A program made the position numbers and the translations under genes. A stretch of 64,000 nucleotides of DNA from the NCBI RefSeq assembly GCF_005434915.1, contig NZ_SKCG01000003.1:1-64000 (forward strand). Reading direction: 5' to 3'. Under the pieces are notes generated by a model. The model ran no database searches. It saw only the letters and a list, made by a program, of their open reading frames with translations, and was not told where the DNA came from. This document shows, piece by piece, positions 54,529 through 63,821 of the stretch (position 1 is its first letter; each line of letters opens with the position of its first letter). This stretch comes from Aurantiacibacter suaedae. GTDB lineage: Bacteria > Pseudomonadota > Alphaproteobacteria > Sphingomonadales > Sphingomonadaceae.

Positions 54529-55332
54529 CTAGCCGGAGATTTCTTTCACCGCCACCTCGCTGAAATTGAACTGCGCGGCGCCGAACACGGTCATGAAGCT
54601 GACGTCGGCAGCATCGCGGCCGACGCCGATTTTGGCGGTCAGCGCCGGTTCGGCCATGCCGGTGGCATCGACCATCTGCCAGGTGCCGCCTTGCGGGGTC
54701 TCTGGGTCGGCAAGGAAGACCTCGGCAATCGCATGAAAATCCTGCGGGGTGACACCGGGGGCAAAACAGCTGACGTAGCGCGCTGGGATGGCCGCCGCCC
54801 GTGCCAGCGCGACCAGCACATGAGCGAAGTCACGGCAGATGCCGGCCTTGGCGTCGATGGTGTCGAGCGCGGTGGTCGCGGCGTTCGAAGAGCCTGGGGT
54901 ATAGGTGATATTCTGCGCCACCCAATCGCGCATCGCGGCCACCTTGGCGCCGCCCTCGAGCCCGGCGAACTCGCTGCCGACAAGGTCAAACAGGCTGGAG
55001 GCCTGGCAATAACGCGAATCGAAGAGGTATTTCACCGCTTCGCCCGGCAGCAGGCGCGGGGGAACCCGGCCCATCAATTCCAGTTCCGCAATCTGGCGCA
55101 TAACCTCGACCGTGGCGGTGTAGTCGACCCGGCATTCACCGTCGGCGTGAATCCAGAAACGGTCGCCGATATTGTCCTGCGCGGGCACGCGCGCGGTGTG
55201 CATCGCCTTGGGAATCCAGGTGTCAGCGCTCAGCAGCTTCTGCTCGAGCAGCGGGGCAGCCTCGAACTGGAGCAGCACGTCTGTCGGCTGCCAGAGGGTG
55301 AAGCCGAAATGGGCGGAAATCGACAGCGGCAT
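54529..55332 (-). CDS. Transglutaminase-like protein
   Basis: The 267-residue protein has the transglutaminase-like papain fold with catalytic cysteine in A-G-I-C-R-D-F-A-H, histidine in D-F-H-A-I-A-E-V-F and aspartate in M-V-D-A-T-G. The N-terminal half holds a beta-rich domain of the type before transglut_core. The ATG at 55332 is the best start; the frame to 55482 has no similarity. Substrate unknown. Confidence 0.87.
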   Translation of the reverse strand: MPLSISAHFGFTLWQPTDVLLQFEAAPLLEQKLLSADTWIPKAMHTARVPAQDNIGDRFWIHADGECRVDYTATVEVMRQIAELELMGRVPPRLLPGEAVKYLFDSRYCQASSLFDLVGSEFAGLEGGAKVAAMRDWVAQNITYTPGSSNAATTALDTIDAKAGICRDFAHVLVALARAAAIPARYVSCFAPGVTPQDFHAIAEVFLADPETPQGGTWQMVDATGMAEPALTAKIGVGRDAADVSFMTVFGAAQFNFSEVAVKEISG

Positions 55333-55403
55333 CGGATGGGAGACTTTCGCGAGAGGGAGGGATGGGCACTCTAAGGGCTTACGGCTAGTCTCGCGCGAAG
55401 TTC

Positions 55404-55820
55404 CTACTCGCCGATGACATGGGCCACGATTTCGCGCCTGTGAGGCCGGGCCCGGTGTTCGGCAAGGAAAATTCCCTGCCATGTCCCCAGCAGCATCCGC
55501 CCATCGCCAACCGGCACTGAAAGCGAGGCCCCGGTCAGTACCGAGCGCAGGTGTGCGGGCATGTCGTCTGGCCCTTCGTCATCATGCTCGTAATGCGGGC
55601 CTTCGGGCGCCATCTGGTCAAGCCAGCGCAGGGTGTCGCGCGGCACGGCGCTGGCGGCGTTCTCGTTGATCAGCAGGCTGGCCGAGGTGTGGCGGCAGAA
55701 GATCGTGACGAGGCCGGTTTCGATCCCGGTATCATCAAGCCATGCGGCCACCTCACGGGTGATCTCGATAAGGCCTTTGCCCTGTGTTGGGATGGTGAAG
55801 CGGATCTGATGTTGTCGCAT
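55404..55820 (-). CDS. yjbQ: YjbQ family protein (UPF0047)
   Basis: The 138-residue protein belongs to the YjbQ family (weak thiamine-phosphate synthase activity in some members). The signature H-T-S-A-S-L-L-I-N-E-N-A, then L-G-T-W-Q-G-I-F-L-A-E-H-R is complete. The start ATG 55820 is 80 bp before a divergent secreted-protein gene. Confidence 0.92.
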   Translation of the reverse strand: MRQHQIRFTIPTQGKGLIEITREVAAWLDDTGIETGLVTIFCRHTSASLLINENAASAVPRDTLRWLDQMAPEGPHYEHDDEGPDDMPAHLRSVLTGASLSVPVGDGRMLLGTWQGIFLAEHRARPHRREIVAHVIGE

Positions 55821-55899
55821 ACTGCGGATTTAGCGCGCGAATCTCTTGCGTGACAGAGTCAAAAATGCTCAACAATCGTTACACGAGAGAGGTACTTTC

Positions 55900-56292
55900 A
55901 TGAGCAGACTTATCCTTGCGCCCCTCGCGCTGGCTGCGGCGCTGACCGGAGGCCTGGCAAGCGCGCACCATTCCTTCGCTGTTTTCTTTGACGACAAGCA
56001 GGAAGTGACCCTGCGCGGCACCGTCACCATGTTCCGCTTCACCAATCCGCATGGCACGCTCGCCTTCGATGTGCGCGGCCCGGATGGCAAGGTTCAGCAT
56101 TGGCGGGCGGAGACCAATGCACCCTCCGTGCTGCAACGGCGCGGGTGGAACCGGGGCAGCGTGCGCCCGGGGCAGGTGATCACGATCAAGGGCTGGCGCG
56201 CGCGCGACGGCAGCCGCTACATCCGCATGGGCGAAGTGCGCGATGCCGAGGGCAACCTCGTGGGCGGCCGGTTTGGAACGAACGATGACTAG
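55900..56292 (+). CDS. DUF6152-type secreted protein
   Basis: The 130-residue product has a signal peptide ending A-S-A-H-H. The mature domain (H-S-F-A-V-F-F-D, then G-T-V-T-M-F-R-F-T-N-P-H, then V-I-T-I-K-G-W-R-A-R-D-G-S) is the pattern of DUF6152. The function is unknown. GAGAGG is upstream of ATG 55900. Its stop lies inside the start region of the next gene, so the two are co-translated. Confidence 0.8.
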   Translation: MSRLILAPLALAAALTGGLASAHHSFAVFFDDKQEVTLRGTVTMFRFTNPHGTLAFDVRGPDGKVQHWRAETNAPSVLQRRGWNRGSVRPGQVITIKGWRARDGSRYIRMGEVRDAEGNLVGGRFGTNDD

Positions 56293-57028
56293 GCACTGGC
56301 TTGCAATCGCGCCGATGGTCCTGGCCGTGGCTGGCCCCGCCATGGCGCAGGACGTGCCTGATCTTGAGGGCTTCTGGGGCTTGTCGTGGACACCGGGCGA
56401 ACCGGTGGCCGACATGGTCGAGGCCCTGCCGCCCAACACGGTGATGATCGAGGATACCGGCGTGCCAGAGTTTCCGCGCGGCGAATTCGGCGGCCTGATT
56501 CTGACGCCCGAGGCCAAAGCCCATGCCGAAACCTGGCGCAGCGAAGACGACATGACGCTCGACCGCGTGTGTCTGCCGCCCAGCATCGTTTATGCAATAC
56601 AGGGGCCGTTCCCATTCGAGGTGCATCAGACCCCCGACCTGATCGTGTTCAAATACGAGTACTTCGATCAGACCCGGCTGATCTTCATGGACGGACGCTC
56701 TGCCCCGGAAGGTCAGCCACATTCGAAAATGGGCTTTTCGGTGGGGCACTGGGAAGGCGGGGATCTGGTGATCGAAACCGATCACATTTCTGCCAGCACC
56801 ATCACCAACAACGGGCTCGATCACTCCGAAGACATTACAATGATCGAACGCTATCGTCTTAGCGAGGACGGCTCCACGCTGATGGCGACGCAGTGGTTCT
56901 CCGATGCGGCTTCGATCGAGAACAACGGCGCGCGCTGGATCGAATGGGAAAAGCGCGAGGGTGAGCACATCTACCCTTACGAATGCGATCCCACCTTTGC
57001 GTTGGAATATGGCGCGGTGGAGGAATAG
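56285..57028 (+). CDS. Secreted protein of unknown function
   Basis: The 247-residue protein has a signal peptide (about 1-21, A-M-A-Q-D) and a beta-rich mature part with G-F-W-G-L-S-W, M-G-F-S-V-G-H-W-E-G-G-D-L-V-I-E-T and I-T-N-N-G-L-D-H-S. The same combination is found beside DUF6152 proteins in sphingomonads. It overlaps the DUF6152 gene by 8 bases and should work with it in the envelope. No catalytic motif is seen. Confidence 0.75.
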   Translation: MTRHWLAIAPMVLAVAGPAMAQDVPDLEGFWGLSWTPGEPVADMVEALPPNTVMIEDTGVPEFPRGEFGGLILTPEAKAHAETWRSEDDMTLDRVCLPPSIVYAIQGPFPFEVHQTPDLIVFKYEYFDQTRLIFMDGRSAPEGQPHSKMGFSVGHWEGGDLVIETDHISASTITNNGLDHSEDITMIERYRLSEDGSTLMATQWFSDAASIENNGARWIEWEKREGEHIYPYECDPTFALEYGAVEE

Positions 57029-57091
57029 CTCGGGCGGGCATCTGCGTTCGCGTCATCCTCACAACAAACGGGGATGGTTTGGCAATGCGCC

Positions 57092-59113
57092 TTAAAACTC
57101 GGCGTAAAGCTGGAACTGTACGGTCCGCGCCGAGATATAGCTCAGCGCGCCGCTGGAGCTGACGTTCCAACCATAGGCGTTCAGCACGTTCTCGCCCCGA
57201 ACACGCAGCACCATCTCGGCATCGCCAAGCGTGAAGCGGTAGCGCATACCCAGATCGAGCGTGGTTTCTGCGCCGACCATCAGCGTGCCGAGCGCGTTAA
57301 CAGGCCGCGCGCCCTTGTGGTCGAGCGTGAAATCGAACGAGAACGGCGACGTGCCCTGATCGAGGCGCCAGTCGAAGTTTCCCGTCATCCGGACCTTGGG
57401 CTGGCTGACGGGTCGGGTGCCGATCAGCCCTTCATTCACTGCTTCACCGCTTAACGAAGGGTCTGACAGAACCGCTCCGCCAAGCAAGGTCATGCCCGCT
57501 ATAGGACGGGCGATGGCGGAGAATTCCAGCCCCTCGTTCACCACTGTGCCAAGCAGGCGATAGCGCAGCGCGGTGTCCAGATTGTAATAGGGCTTGGAGA
57601 TCCGAAACGCGCCCAGCAGCAGCGTCACCGCATCATCGGGATCGTAGCGGACCACCAGCTCTTCCTGCCGGGTGTTGATGGCAGCGGGCGCCTCGGCCCG
57701 GTTCACGGCGCGGTCGGGGGCGACATCGGCCTCCTCCATCCCGCGGGCGAGTGCACCGAACAGCGTCAGCCGGCCGGTGAGCGCGAGCGCCAGCGATCCG
57801 TTCCAGGCAATCGGCCTGGCCCCGGTGGCGACATCGGGCGTGTCGGCGGCGGCGTAATCTACCGTCTTGGTATAGTCGATTGCGCTCGCGCCTAGGTCGA
57901 AGCGCAGGAACCGCGTCAGCGCGCCCGACCAGGCGAGCCCGGCGAACAGCTGGCGGACCTTGTCGCGGCTGGTGTCGCGAAAGGCGAATGTCGGCTCCGG
58001 GCGCTGATCGTGAACGAATAGCGAGCCCGCGCCGAGCGATATCCGCTGCGATCCGCCGAAGGTCCGCAAGCGGTCGCGCCCGCGTAGGCTGGCCGAAAGC
58101 TGCTGGGTATGGCCGAGCAGCGAAAACTGCTGCACCAGCCGCAGCTCTCCCGAAAAGGATCGGTCGAGGCTGCTGGGAGATGCGACAATCGCGCGCTCGG
58201 CAATGGTGCCATCGGCGGTCACGCCTGTCATCAGATCGGAAAAGCGGCTCAGGTCGCGCTTGCCCGAGAAGAAAGCTCCGCTTTCGAGGCGCAGGTTGGG
58301 GCCGAGCGGCGCGCGCACGATCAGGCCGCCATCGAGCGTGTTGCTTTCGTTATCGGCCCAGTCCTGCCCGAGGAAGCGAAAGCGCTCGATCTCGGGCGGC
58401 AGCGCCTCGCCTGCCACGAAGATCGAAGGCTTTGCTTCATCGTCGCGAACCCCGCCGACGGAGGCGAAGGCCAGCACCTCGGTTTCGGGTCGCGGGTCGT
58501 AGGAGAGCAGGAAGCCCACATTGGCCCGGTGCGCGCGGCTCGAATCGTCGCTCTGGCTGGCGCGATAGTAGCCGCCCGAAAACAGCCCCAGACCGGGCGC
58601 GATCCCGCTCAGCCTGAGATCGTAGCCCAAGCCTTCGTGCCCGCGCTCGCGTCGGCTCACGTCCACCGTCAGCGAGCGGCCAAAGCTGGCTTTGCGCAGG
58701 CCATAGTCGACCAGGCCGGTGGGGGCAGGGAAGGCATAGCCAAGGGTCGCGATGCCGACCCTGATCGTGCTCGACGAGCTGAGGCGCGGCGAAAGGCCGG
58801 TCACTTGATCGTAGTAAAGCGCTTCAAGCCTCACGTTGCCCGCATCGACCGGGTTGAACCCGCGGACCTCGCGCGAGGAATAGAGCCCGGTCCGCTCGCT
58901 GCCGACTTGGCGGCCGAAGGCATCGTTGCTTTGCGCGATGGCGTTTTCGGCCACCGTTTGCGTCGTCTCCTCCTCATCGGCTGTGGGCGGGGAGGTTATG
59001 GGCAGTTCGTCTTCGAACTGGTCCTGCCCAAGGGCTGGTGAAGGCAGCGCCAGCGTCAGCAGGCCCGTGCATAGCAGCCAGCCGGAGCGCGCGGTCGGGT
59101 GGATTATCGACAC
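57092..59113 (-). CDS. TonB-dependent receptor-like protein with reduced plug
   Basis: The roughly 673-residue outer-membrane protein has a signal peptide ending S-P-A-L-G-Q, a short acidic N-terminus with D-E-E-E-T-T-Q-T-V-A, and a beta-barrel rich in alternating hydrophobic strands. It ends with the typical aromatic F (L-Y-A-E-F). The plug is short and weakly conserved: R-E-V-R-G-F-N-P-V-D, and no clear TonB box. GTG 59113 is the likely start. It is transcribed after the amidohydrolase in the same direction. Confidence 0.75.
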   Translation of the reverse strand: MSIIHPTARSGWLLCTGLLTLALPSPALGQDQFEDELPITSPPTADEEETTQTVAENAIAQSNDAFGRQVGSERTGLYSSREVRGFNPVDAGNVRLEALYYDQVTGLSPRLSSSSTIRVGIATLGYAFPAPTGLVDYGLRKASFGRSLTVDVSRRERGHEGLGYDLRLSGIAPGLGLFSGGYYRASQSDDSSRAHRANVGFLLSYDPRPETEVLAFASVGGVRDDEAKPSIFVAGEALPPEIERFRFLGQDWADNESNTLDGGLIVRAPLGPNLRLESGAFFSGKRDLSRFSDLMTGVTADGTIAERAIVASPSSLDRSFSGELRLVQQFSLLGHTQQLSASLRGRDRLRTFGGSQRISLGAGSLFVHDQRPEPTFAFRDTSRDKVRQLFAGLAWSGALTRFLRFDLGASAIDYTKTVDYAAADTPDVATGARPIAWNGSLALALTGRLTLFGALARGMEEADVAPDRAVNRAEAPAAINTRQEELVVRYDPDDAVTLLLGAFRISKPYYNLDTALRYRLLGTVVNEGLEFSAIARPIAGMTLLGGAVLSDPSLSGEAVNEGLIGTRPVSQPKVRMTGNFDWRLDQGTSPFSFDFTLDHKGARPVNALGTLMVGAETTLDLGMRYRFTLGDAEMVLRVRGENVLNAYGWNVSSSGALSYISARTVQFQLYAEF

Positions 59114-59159
59114 GCCTGGTTGTCCTAATTGCGCGTTGGAGGTCGGCGAAAGCGGCAAC

Positions 59160-59192
59160 GGGCGGCCTTCTGCTCGGAGCAAAAGGCCGCCC
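59160..59192 (-). terminator. Hairpin between amidohydrolase and receptor genes
   Basis: GGGCGGCCTT (59160-59169) and AAGGCCGCCC (59183-59192) pair perfectly, and the loop holds an extra inner stem. It lies 22 bp after the amidohydrolase stop on the minus strand. T content after the stem is modest, so it may be a terminator or attenuator. Confidence 0.6.
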
Positions 59193-59213
59193 GCCGCGAG
59201 GAAGCCTGGAGGC

Positions 59214-60797
59214 TTAGCCGCCCGTGGGCGGATAGGAAACGCCAAGCTGGTCGAGGTAGCTGTCGTACTTGCTGGGGTCGTAATAGAACTGCTCCTGCTC
59301 GGGGCGGATGCGGTCCATCAGTTCCTTGTTGAGGTGAATGCCGGGCATGTCCTCGTCGGTCAGCACGGGATCGTAGCTGCCTTCGGCGAACTGAACCTCT
59401 TCCTGATACTGCTTGGCTTCGGCCAGTTCATCCGGGTTCATGATCAGGTCGAGCGTGGTCAGCGCCACCGCCTTGGCGCCTGCCACGGCGCCCTTGTGGG
59501 CGATTGGCGTGGCCATGGCGACGGCTGCGGTTTGGTGGTGGCCGATCATGCTGGGGATGTTCGAGGGGAAGCGAATGGTGATGGTCGGCACCGCCCACAT
59601 GATGTCGCCGATATCGTCGGAGCCGCCGCCGAGCGAGAATTCGGGCGGGCCGCGCAGGGGCTCGACCTCGGTCTTGAGTGGCTCGATCGGACGCTCCAGC
59701 CCTTCCTGCACCATGCGGGTGAAGACCTGATCGTCTTCGGTCCAGTCGGGCATCCCGACATATTCGATATATTGCTGCGCCAGTTCGGCCATCGGCTTGT
59801 TGCCGTGCTGCGGGGCGGCATAGCCGAGCAGGCGGCGCGTCACCGTGGTGTCGGTAGCCATGGCGGCTGCTTCAGAGATGCGGTTGCCGGTCTCGTAAAG
59901 GTTGCGGATGCTGTCGAACTCGCGCTCGCGGAAATAGTACCAGACCGAGGCGACGTCGGGCACGATGTTCGGCTGGCCGCCGCCGTTGGTGATCACATAG
60001 TGCGAGCGCTGGGTGGGATAGAGATGCTCGCGCCGCATGTTCCACGCCACGTTCATCAGCTCAACCCCGTCAAGCGCGCTGCGCCCGGCCCAAGGCGCAC
60101 CCGCACCGTGCGAGGACGATCCGTGGAACGTGTATTCGACCGAGACCATCCCGTTGCCGCCGCCATCGCCATAGCTTGTGCCGAAGCCGTTGCCGACGTG
60201 GGTGAAGATGGTGGCGTCAACGTCGTCGAACATGCCCTCGCGCACGAAGAACGCCTTGGTCGCGAGCAGCTCTTCCGCGATGCCGGGCCACAACATCAGC
60301 GAGCCGGGAATGTTCTCGCGTTCCATGATGTCCTTCACCGAGAGCGCGGCGGCGACCATCACTGCCATGCCCGAGTTATGGCCTTCGCCATGGCCCGGAG
60401 CGGCCTCGATCTGGGGGCGCAGTTCGGTGATGCCGGGCACCTGGCTGAGGCCGAGCAGGCCATCAACGTCGGAGCCGAGGGCGATCTTCGGGCCGCCGGT
60501 TCCGTTGGTCCAGGTGGCGGTGAAGGCGCTGGGGATGCCGGCCGAGCCCAGTTCGATGGTGAAGCCGTTTTCTTCGAGGATACCGGTCAGGTATTCCTGC
60601 GTCTTGAATTCCTGAAAGCCGGGTTCGGAAAAGCTAAAGATGCTGTCGACGATTTCCTGCACCAGCTTGGCGCGGGAATCGACGCCGGCGACGGCTTCAT
60701 CGCGCAGGTTGGCGGGAATTTCTGCAGCCGCAGGGCTGGCGAGTGCGAGCGACAGCGTGGCCGCTGCGGCGAGGAAGGTTGAGCGTACAGACATCAT
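59214..60797 (-). CDS. M20 family amidohydrolase (AbgB-like)
   Basis: The 527-residue protein has a signal peptide (about 1-25, A-S-P-A-A-A) and an M20D/AbgB-like dipeptidase fold: G-S-D-V-D-G-L, G-H-G-E-G-H-N-S-G-M, E-E-L-L-A-T-K and a late G-H-H-Q-T-A-A-V-A. It would hydrolyse an N-acyl or p-aminobenzoyl-type amide or a peptide in the periplasm. Between two receptor genes, it fits an uptake-and-cleave unit. ATG 60797 is chosen. Confidence 0.88.
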   Translation of the reverse strand: MMSVRSTFLAAAATLSLALASPAAAEIPANLRDEAVAGVDSRAKLVQEIVDSIFSFSEPGFQEFKTQEYLTGILEENGFTIELGSAGIPSAFTATWTNGTGGPKIALGSDVDGLLGLSQVPGITELRPQIEAAPGHGEGHNSGMAVMVAAALSVKDIMERENIPGSLMLWPGIAEELLATKAFFVREGMFDDVDATIFTHVGNGFGTSYGDGGGNGMVSVEYTFHGSSSHGAGAPWAGRSALDGVELMNVAWNMRREHLYPTQRSHYVITNGGGQPNIVPDVASVWYYFREREFDSIRNLYETGNRISEAAAMATDTTVTRRLLGYAAPQHGNKPMAELAQQYIEYVGMPDWTEDDQVFTRMVQEGLERPIEPLKTEVEPLRGPPEFSLGGGSDDIGDIMWAVPTITIRFPSNIPSMIGHHQTAAVAMATPIAHKGAVAGAKAVALTTLDLIMNPDELAEAKQYQEEVQFAEGSYDPVLTDEDMPGIHLNKELMDRIRPEQEQFYYDPSKYDSYLDQLGVSYPPTGG

Positions 60798-60878
60798 CTC
60801 GGGTGGTTCCTTGCGCTTGAGTTGGGGGGAAGGGTTTGCCCGTGTGACTTCGGGCATTTGCATGGCTCAATACGAAGC

Positions 60879-60906
60879 GGGGGCCGACACCTTCGCGTCG
60901 GCCCCC
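60879..60906 (-). terminator. Hairpin after TonB receptor gene
   Basis: GGGGGCCGAC (60879-60888) and GTCGGCCCCC (60897-60906) form a perfect stem just after the receptor stop codon at 60915. There is no clear T-run, so partial read-through into the amidohydrolase gene is possible. Confidence 0.6.
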
Positions 60907-60914
60907 GTGGCTGC

Positions 60915-63821
60915 TTAGTACTTGATGCTCAGGCCGAGGCGGAACGTCCGGCCCAGCGTGTCGTAAAGCGAGCGGTTCGTCTGCGGGTAAGCCTCGGTGT
61001 TGTTCCCGAACGGCCCGTTGCCGATCAGCACCGGCGCGCGATCGAACACATTCTTCACCGCAAACAGCGCCGTCGCCTCGACCCCACCGACCTCGAAATC
61101 GTAGTTGAAGTTGCTGTCGAGGTAGAAGGTGCCCTTGATCGAATTGGTATTGATCGTGCGGTTCAGGTTGTCGCTCGTCGGGCAGCCGGTGGTGCATTCG
61201 ATCCAGTCGTTGTCGTAGACGCCATCGCCGAAACCGCGACCCACCAATACCGCCGAGAACCCGCTATCGAAGGCATAGCCAGCCGAAACGCGGTAGACGA
61301 GAGTGGGGATGCCGCCGCCCGCGTTGACGCCAGCGATATCATCTACCTCGAAGCCCGAGTCCGAGACGTTCTCGATAGTGTAGGTCGCGAGGCCGCGCAG
61401 GGTCAGCGCGCCATTGCCGATCGGCGCGCGGTAACTTGCCTCGATATCGAAGCCGCGCGACTTCTGGCTGGCGAAGTTGATCGGGTAGCGGTTGATGAAC
61501 TCGACATCGGTGTCGGAGCCGGCGGCATAGATGATGTAGTCGCACAATTCCGGTTCGCTGCCGTCGAAGCACAGGTCGACCGTCTGCTGGGCAGTGATGG
61601 TCGATACCGCCCCCTCGATGTCGATATCGAAGTAGTCCACCGAGGCGGTGAAGCCGGGCAGGAACATTGGCGTGAAGACCACGCCGAGGCCCAGCGTATC
61701 GGCCTTTTCCGGCTCTAGATCCGGGTTGCCCAGAGTGCGCTCGACGAACTCCTCGGGCCGGACTGCGCCGCCACCGATTGGAATGTTGACCGCATTGGTG
61801 CGCGCGGTGCCCGCGTCGAACAGTTCGAGCAGGTTGGGCGCACGAATATCGCGCGAGAGCGTGCCGCGGAAGCGCAGGTCGTCGAGTGGCTGCCACGAGA
61901 GGCCTGCCTTCCATGTCGTGACCGTGCCCGAGGTCGAATAGTCGGTGACGCGCACCGCACCATTGAACTCGGCTCCGAAGCCCAGCGGAACGAGCGCTTC
62001 GACATAGCCTTCCTTGACGTTCACCTTGCCGGTGGTGACCCGGTAGTTGCCGTAGAGGAAGCGGTTGAGGTTTACGGGATCGATATAGCCATCGACCGAG
62101 TCCTCGCGATATTCGCCGCCGAACGCGATGCTGACCGGGCCTTCCCAGGTGTTGAACAGCTCACCGATTGAGAAGTTCAGCGCCACCACGTCCTGCTTGA
62201 TCTCCTGCTGGCGCGAGGGATAGACCTCGAACAGGAAGTCGAGCGCTTCCTGCGTCACCCCGCCCACGCCGATACGGTTGATCGGCACGCAGCCGGGCAG
62301 ATCGTTCGACGGATCGGAGTCGGTGTTGACCCGGCACTGGATGGTGCCGCCCGAGACAACTGCATCCTGCATCGCGTCGAGCCGCGAATTTTGCCAGGTG
62401 TTGATCAGCATCTCGTCAGTCTTGGCTTCGCCGTGCTGGAAGTAGGTGTCCCAGTCGAGTTCGAGGCCGGCGAGGCCGAAGAACCCGCTGGCACCGGCCA
62501 CGTACCGCGAGACCTCCCGGGTGTTGTCGCCCCCTGCGGCCGGAATCCCGGCATTGGAGGTGCCCATGCGGATGGCGGTGATGGGTTCGGCGGCGGTTGC
62601 GTTGTAATCGGCGATCTGGGCCACCAGCTCGGGCGGGAGGTAGGCGTTGTCGATCGCGATATCGACGTTCACCGAGGGCGTTTGCTGATAAAAGCTCCTC
62701 CCTTCGAACTTGTTGTAGCTGGCCTGCGCGAACACCTCGAAGCTCGGCGTGATTTCGTAGCTCAGGCGGCCAAACAGGCCGATCCGGTCCTCGTCGTTGG
62801 CGAGCGAGTTCGAACCTACGTGGCCCTGGCTCGAATAGTCGTAGTCACCGCCGACCATCCACTGGCCCGAAACCTCGCCGAAGTTCAGGTCGTTGATCGA
62901 GGCGAGGCCGGTCGTGTTGTCGATCGTTCCGAAATAGGTGCCGTCGAACGGGCAGGAGGCAGCGTCATCGCCAGCCCGGCAGCCGGTGATAAGGCCGCCC
63001 GGCGTAAGGTTGGACGATCCGATGCGCGGGGCCACGATGCGCGAGGGCAGGCCGTTGCCGGGTACATAGTCGGGGTTTTCGATCATGAAGTAGTGCGACT
63101 GGTTCCAGTCGCGGTCGATGAAATCCTTGCCCGTCTGGTTGAAATATTCGCCGCTGACGATGAGGTGGCCGCGCCCGCCTGCAAATTCGGTGCCGAGGGT
63201 GAGCTGGGCAAGATGGTTGGGAACGTCGGAATAGGTGGTGACACCGTATTCGTAGCTGGCCTTGATGCCGGTGAAGTCCTTATCGAGGATGAAGTTCACC
63301 ACACCCGCCACAGCGTCCGAACCGTAAACCGAGGAGGCACCGCCGGTCACCACTTCGACCCGCTCGATCAGCGCCTGCGGGAAGGTGTTGATGTCGACGA
63401 GGCCGTCCGAGGTAGAGCCGACCGAGCGCTGACCGTCGAGCAGCACCAGCGTGCGCGACTGGCCGAGCGAGCGCAGGTTCAGCGCCGAGATGCCAGACTT
63501 GCCGTTGGACAGGCTGCCCGAGTTCGAAACGGCGGTCTGGCTACCGCTGACCGAGGGCAGCGTGTTTACGAAGTCAGCGATGTTGGCGGGGGCTTCGGCG
63601 TCGATTTCCTCGCCGGAAATAACCGAGAGCGGGGTCGGCGCATCCGAACCGTCGCGCACGACGCGGCTTCCGGTGACGACGATGCGGCTTTCGTCATCGG
63701 ACACCTGGGCAAGGGCTGCGCTCGGCATCAAGGCCAGGCCGGCAACGCTGGCGACAGAGGCCAGCAGGCTGACGCGGGCAAGGCGTGCAGCGCGGGTGGT
63801 GGCGGAAAGCGGATTACTCAT
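60915..63821 (-). CDS. TonB-dependent receptor
   Basis: The roughly 968-residue outer-membrane receptor has a signal peptide (about 1-40, S-A-A-L-A-Q), then a TonB-box-like I-V-V-T-G-S-R-V, a plug domain (about 55-170; V-L-L-D-G-Q-R-S, then V-V-T-G-G-A-S-S-V-Y-G-S-D-A-V-A-G-V) and a 22-strand barrel ending with a typical C-terminal aromatic region (L-G-L-S-I-K-Y). It imports a large or rare nutrient across the outer membrane. It is upstream of an M20 amidohydrolase in the same direction, which suggests an amide or peptide ligand. The upstream 63822-64000 holds the promoter. Confidence 0.93.
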   Translation of the reverse strand: MSNPLSATTRAARLARVSLLASVASVAGLALMPSAALAQVSDDESRIVVTGSRVVRDGSDAPTPLSVISGEEIDAEAPANIADFVNTLPSVSGSQTAVSNSGSLSNGKSGISALNLRSLGQSRTLVLLDGQRSVGSTSDGLVDINTFPQALIERVEVVTGGASSVYGSDAVAGVVNFILDKDFTGIKASYEYGVTTYSDVPNHLAQLTLGTEFAGGRGHLIVSGEYFNQTGKDFIDRDWNQSHYFMIENPDYVPGNGLPSRIVAPRIGSSNLTPGGLITGCRAGDDAASCPFDGTYFGTIDNTTGLASINDLNFGEVSGQWMVGGDYDYSSQGHVGSNSLANDEDRIGLFGRLSYEITPSFEVFAQASYNKFEGRSFYQQTPSVNVDIAIDNAYLPPELVAQIADYNATAAEPITAIRMGTSNAGIPAAGGDNTREVSRYVAGASGFFGLAGLELDWDTYFQHGEAKTDEMLINTWQNSRLDAMQDAVVSGGTIQCRVNTDSDPSNDLPGCVPINRIGVGGVTQEALDFLFEVYPSRQQEIKQDVVALNFSIGELFNTWEGPVSIAFGGEYREDSVDGYIDPVNLNRFLYGNYRVTTGKVNVKEGYVEALVPLGFGAEFNGAVRVTDYSTSGTVTTWKAGLSWQPLDDLRFRGTLSRDIRAPNLLELFDAGTARTNAVNIPIGGGAVRPEEFVERTLGNPDLEPEKADTLGLGVVFTPMFLPGFTASVDYFDIDIEGAVSTITAQQTVDLCFDGSEPELCDYIIYAAGSDTDVEFINRYPINFASQKSRGFDIEASYRAPIGNGALTLRGLATYTIENVSDSGFEVDDIAGVNAGGGIPTLVYRVSAGYAFDSGFSAVLVGRGFGDGVYDNDWIECTTGCPTSDNLNRTINTNSIKGTFYLDSNFNYDFEVGGVEATALFAVKNVFDRAPVLIGNGPFGNNTEAYPQTNRSLYDTLGRTFRLGLSIKY

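Noticed and set aside
58926-60782. 618-codon frame opposite the amidohydrolase and receptor genes
   Set aside because: Spans two real genes in shadow and has no motif.
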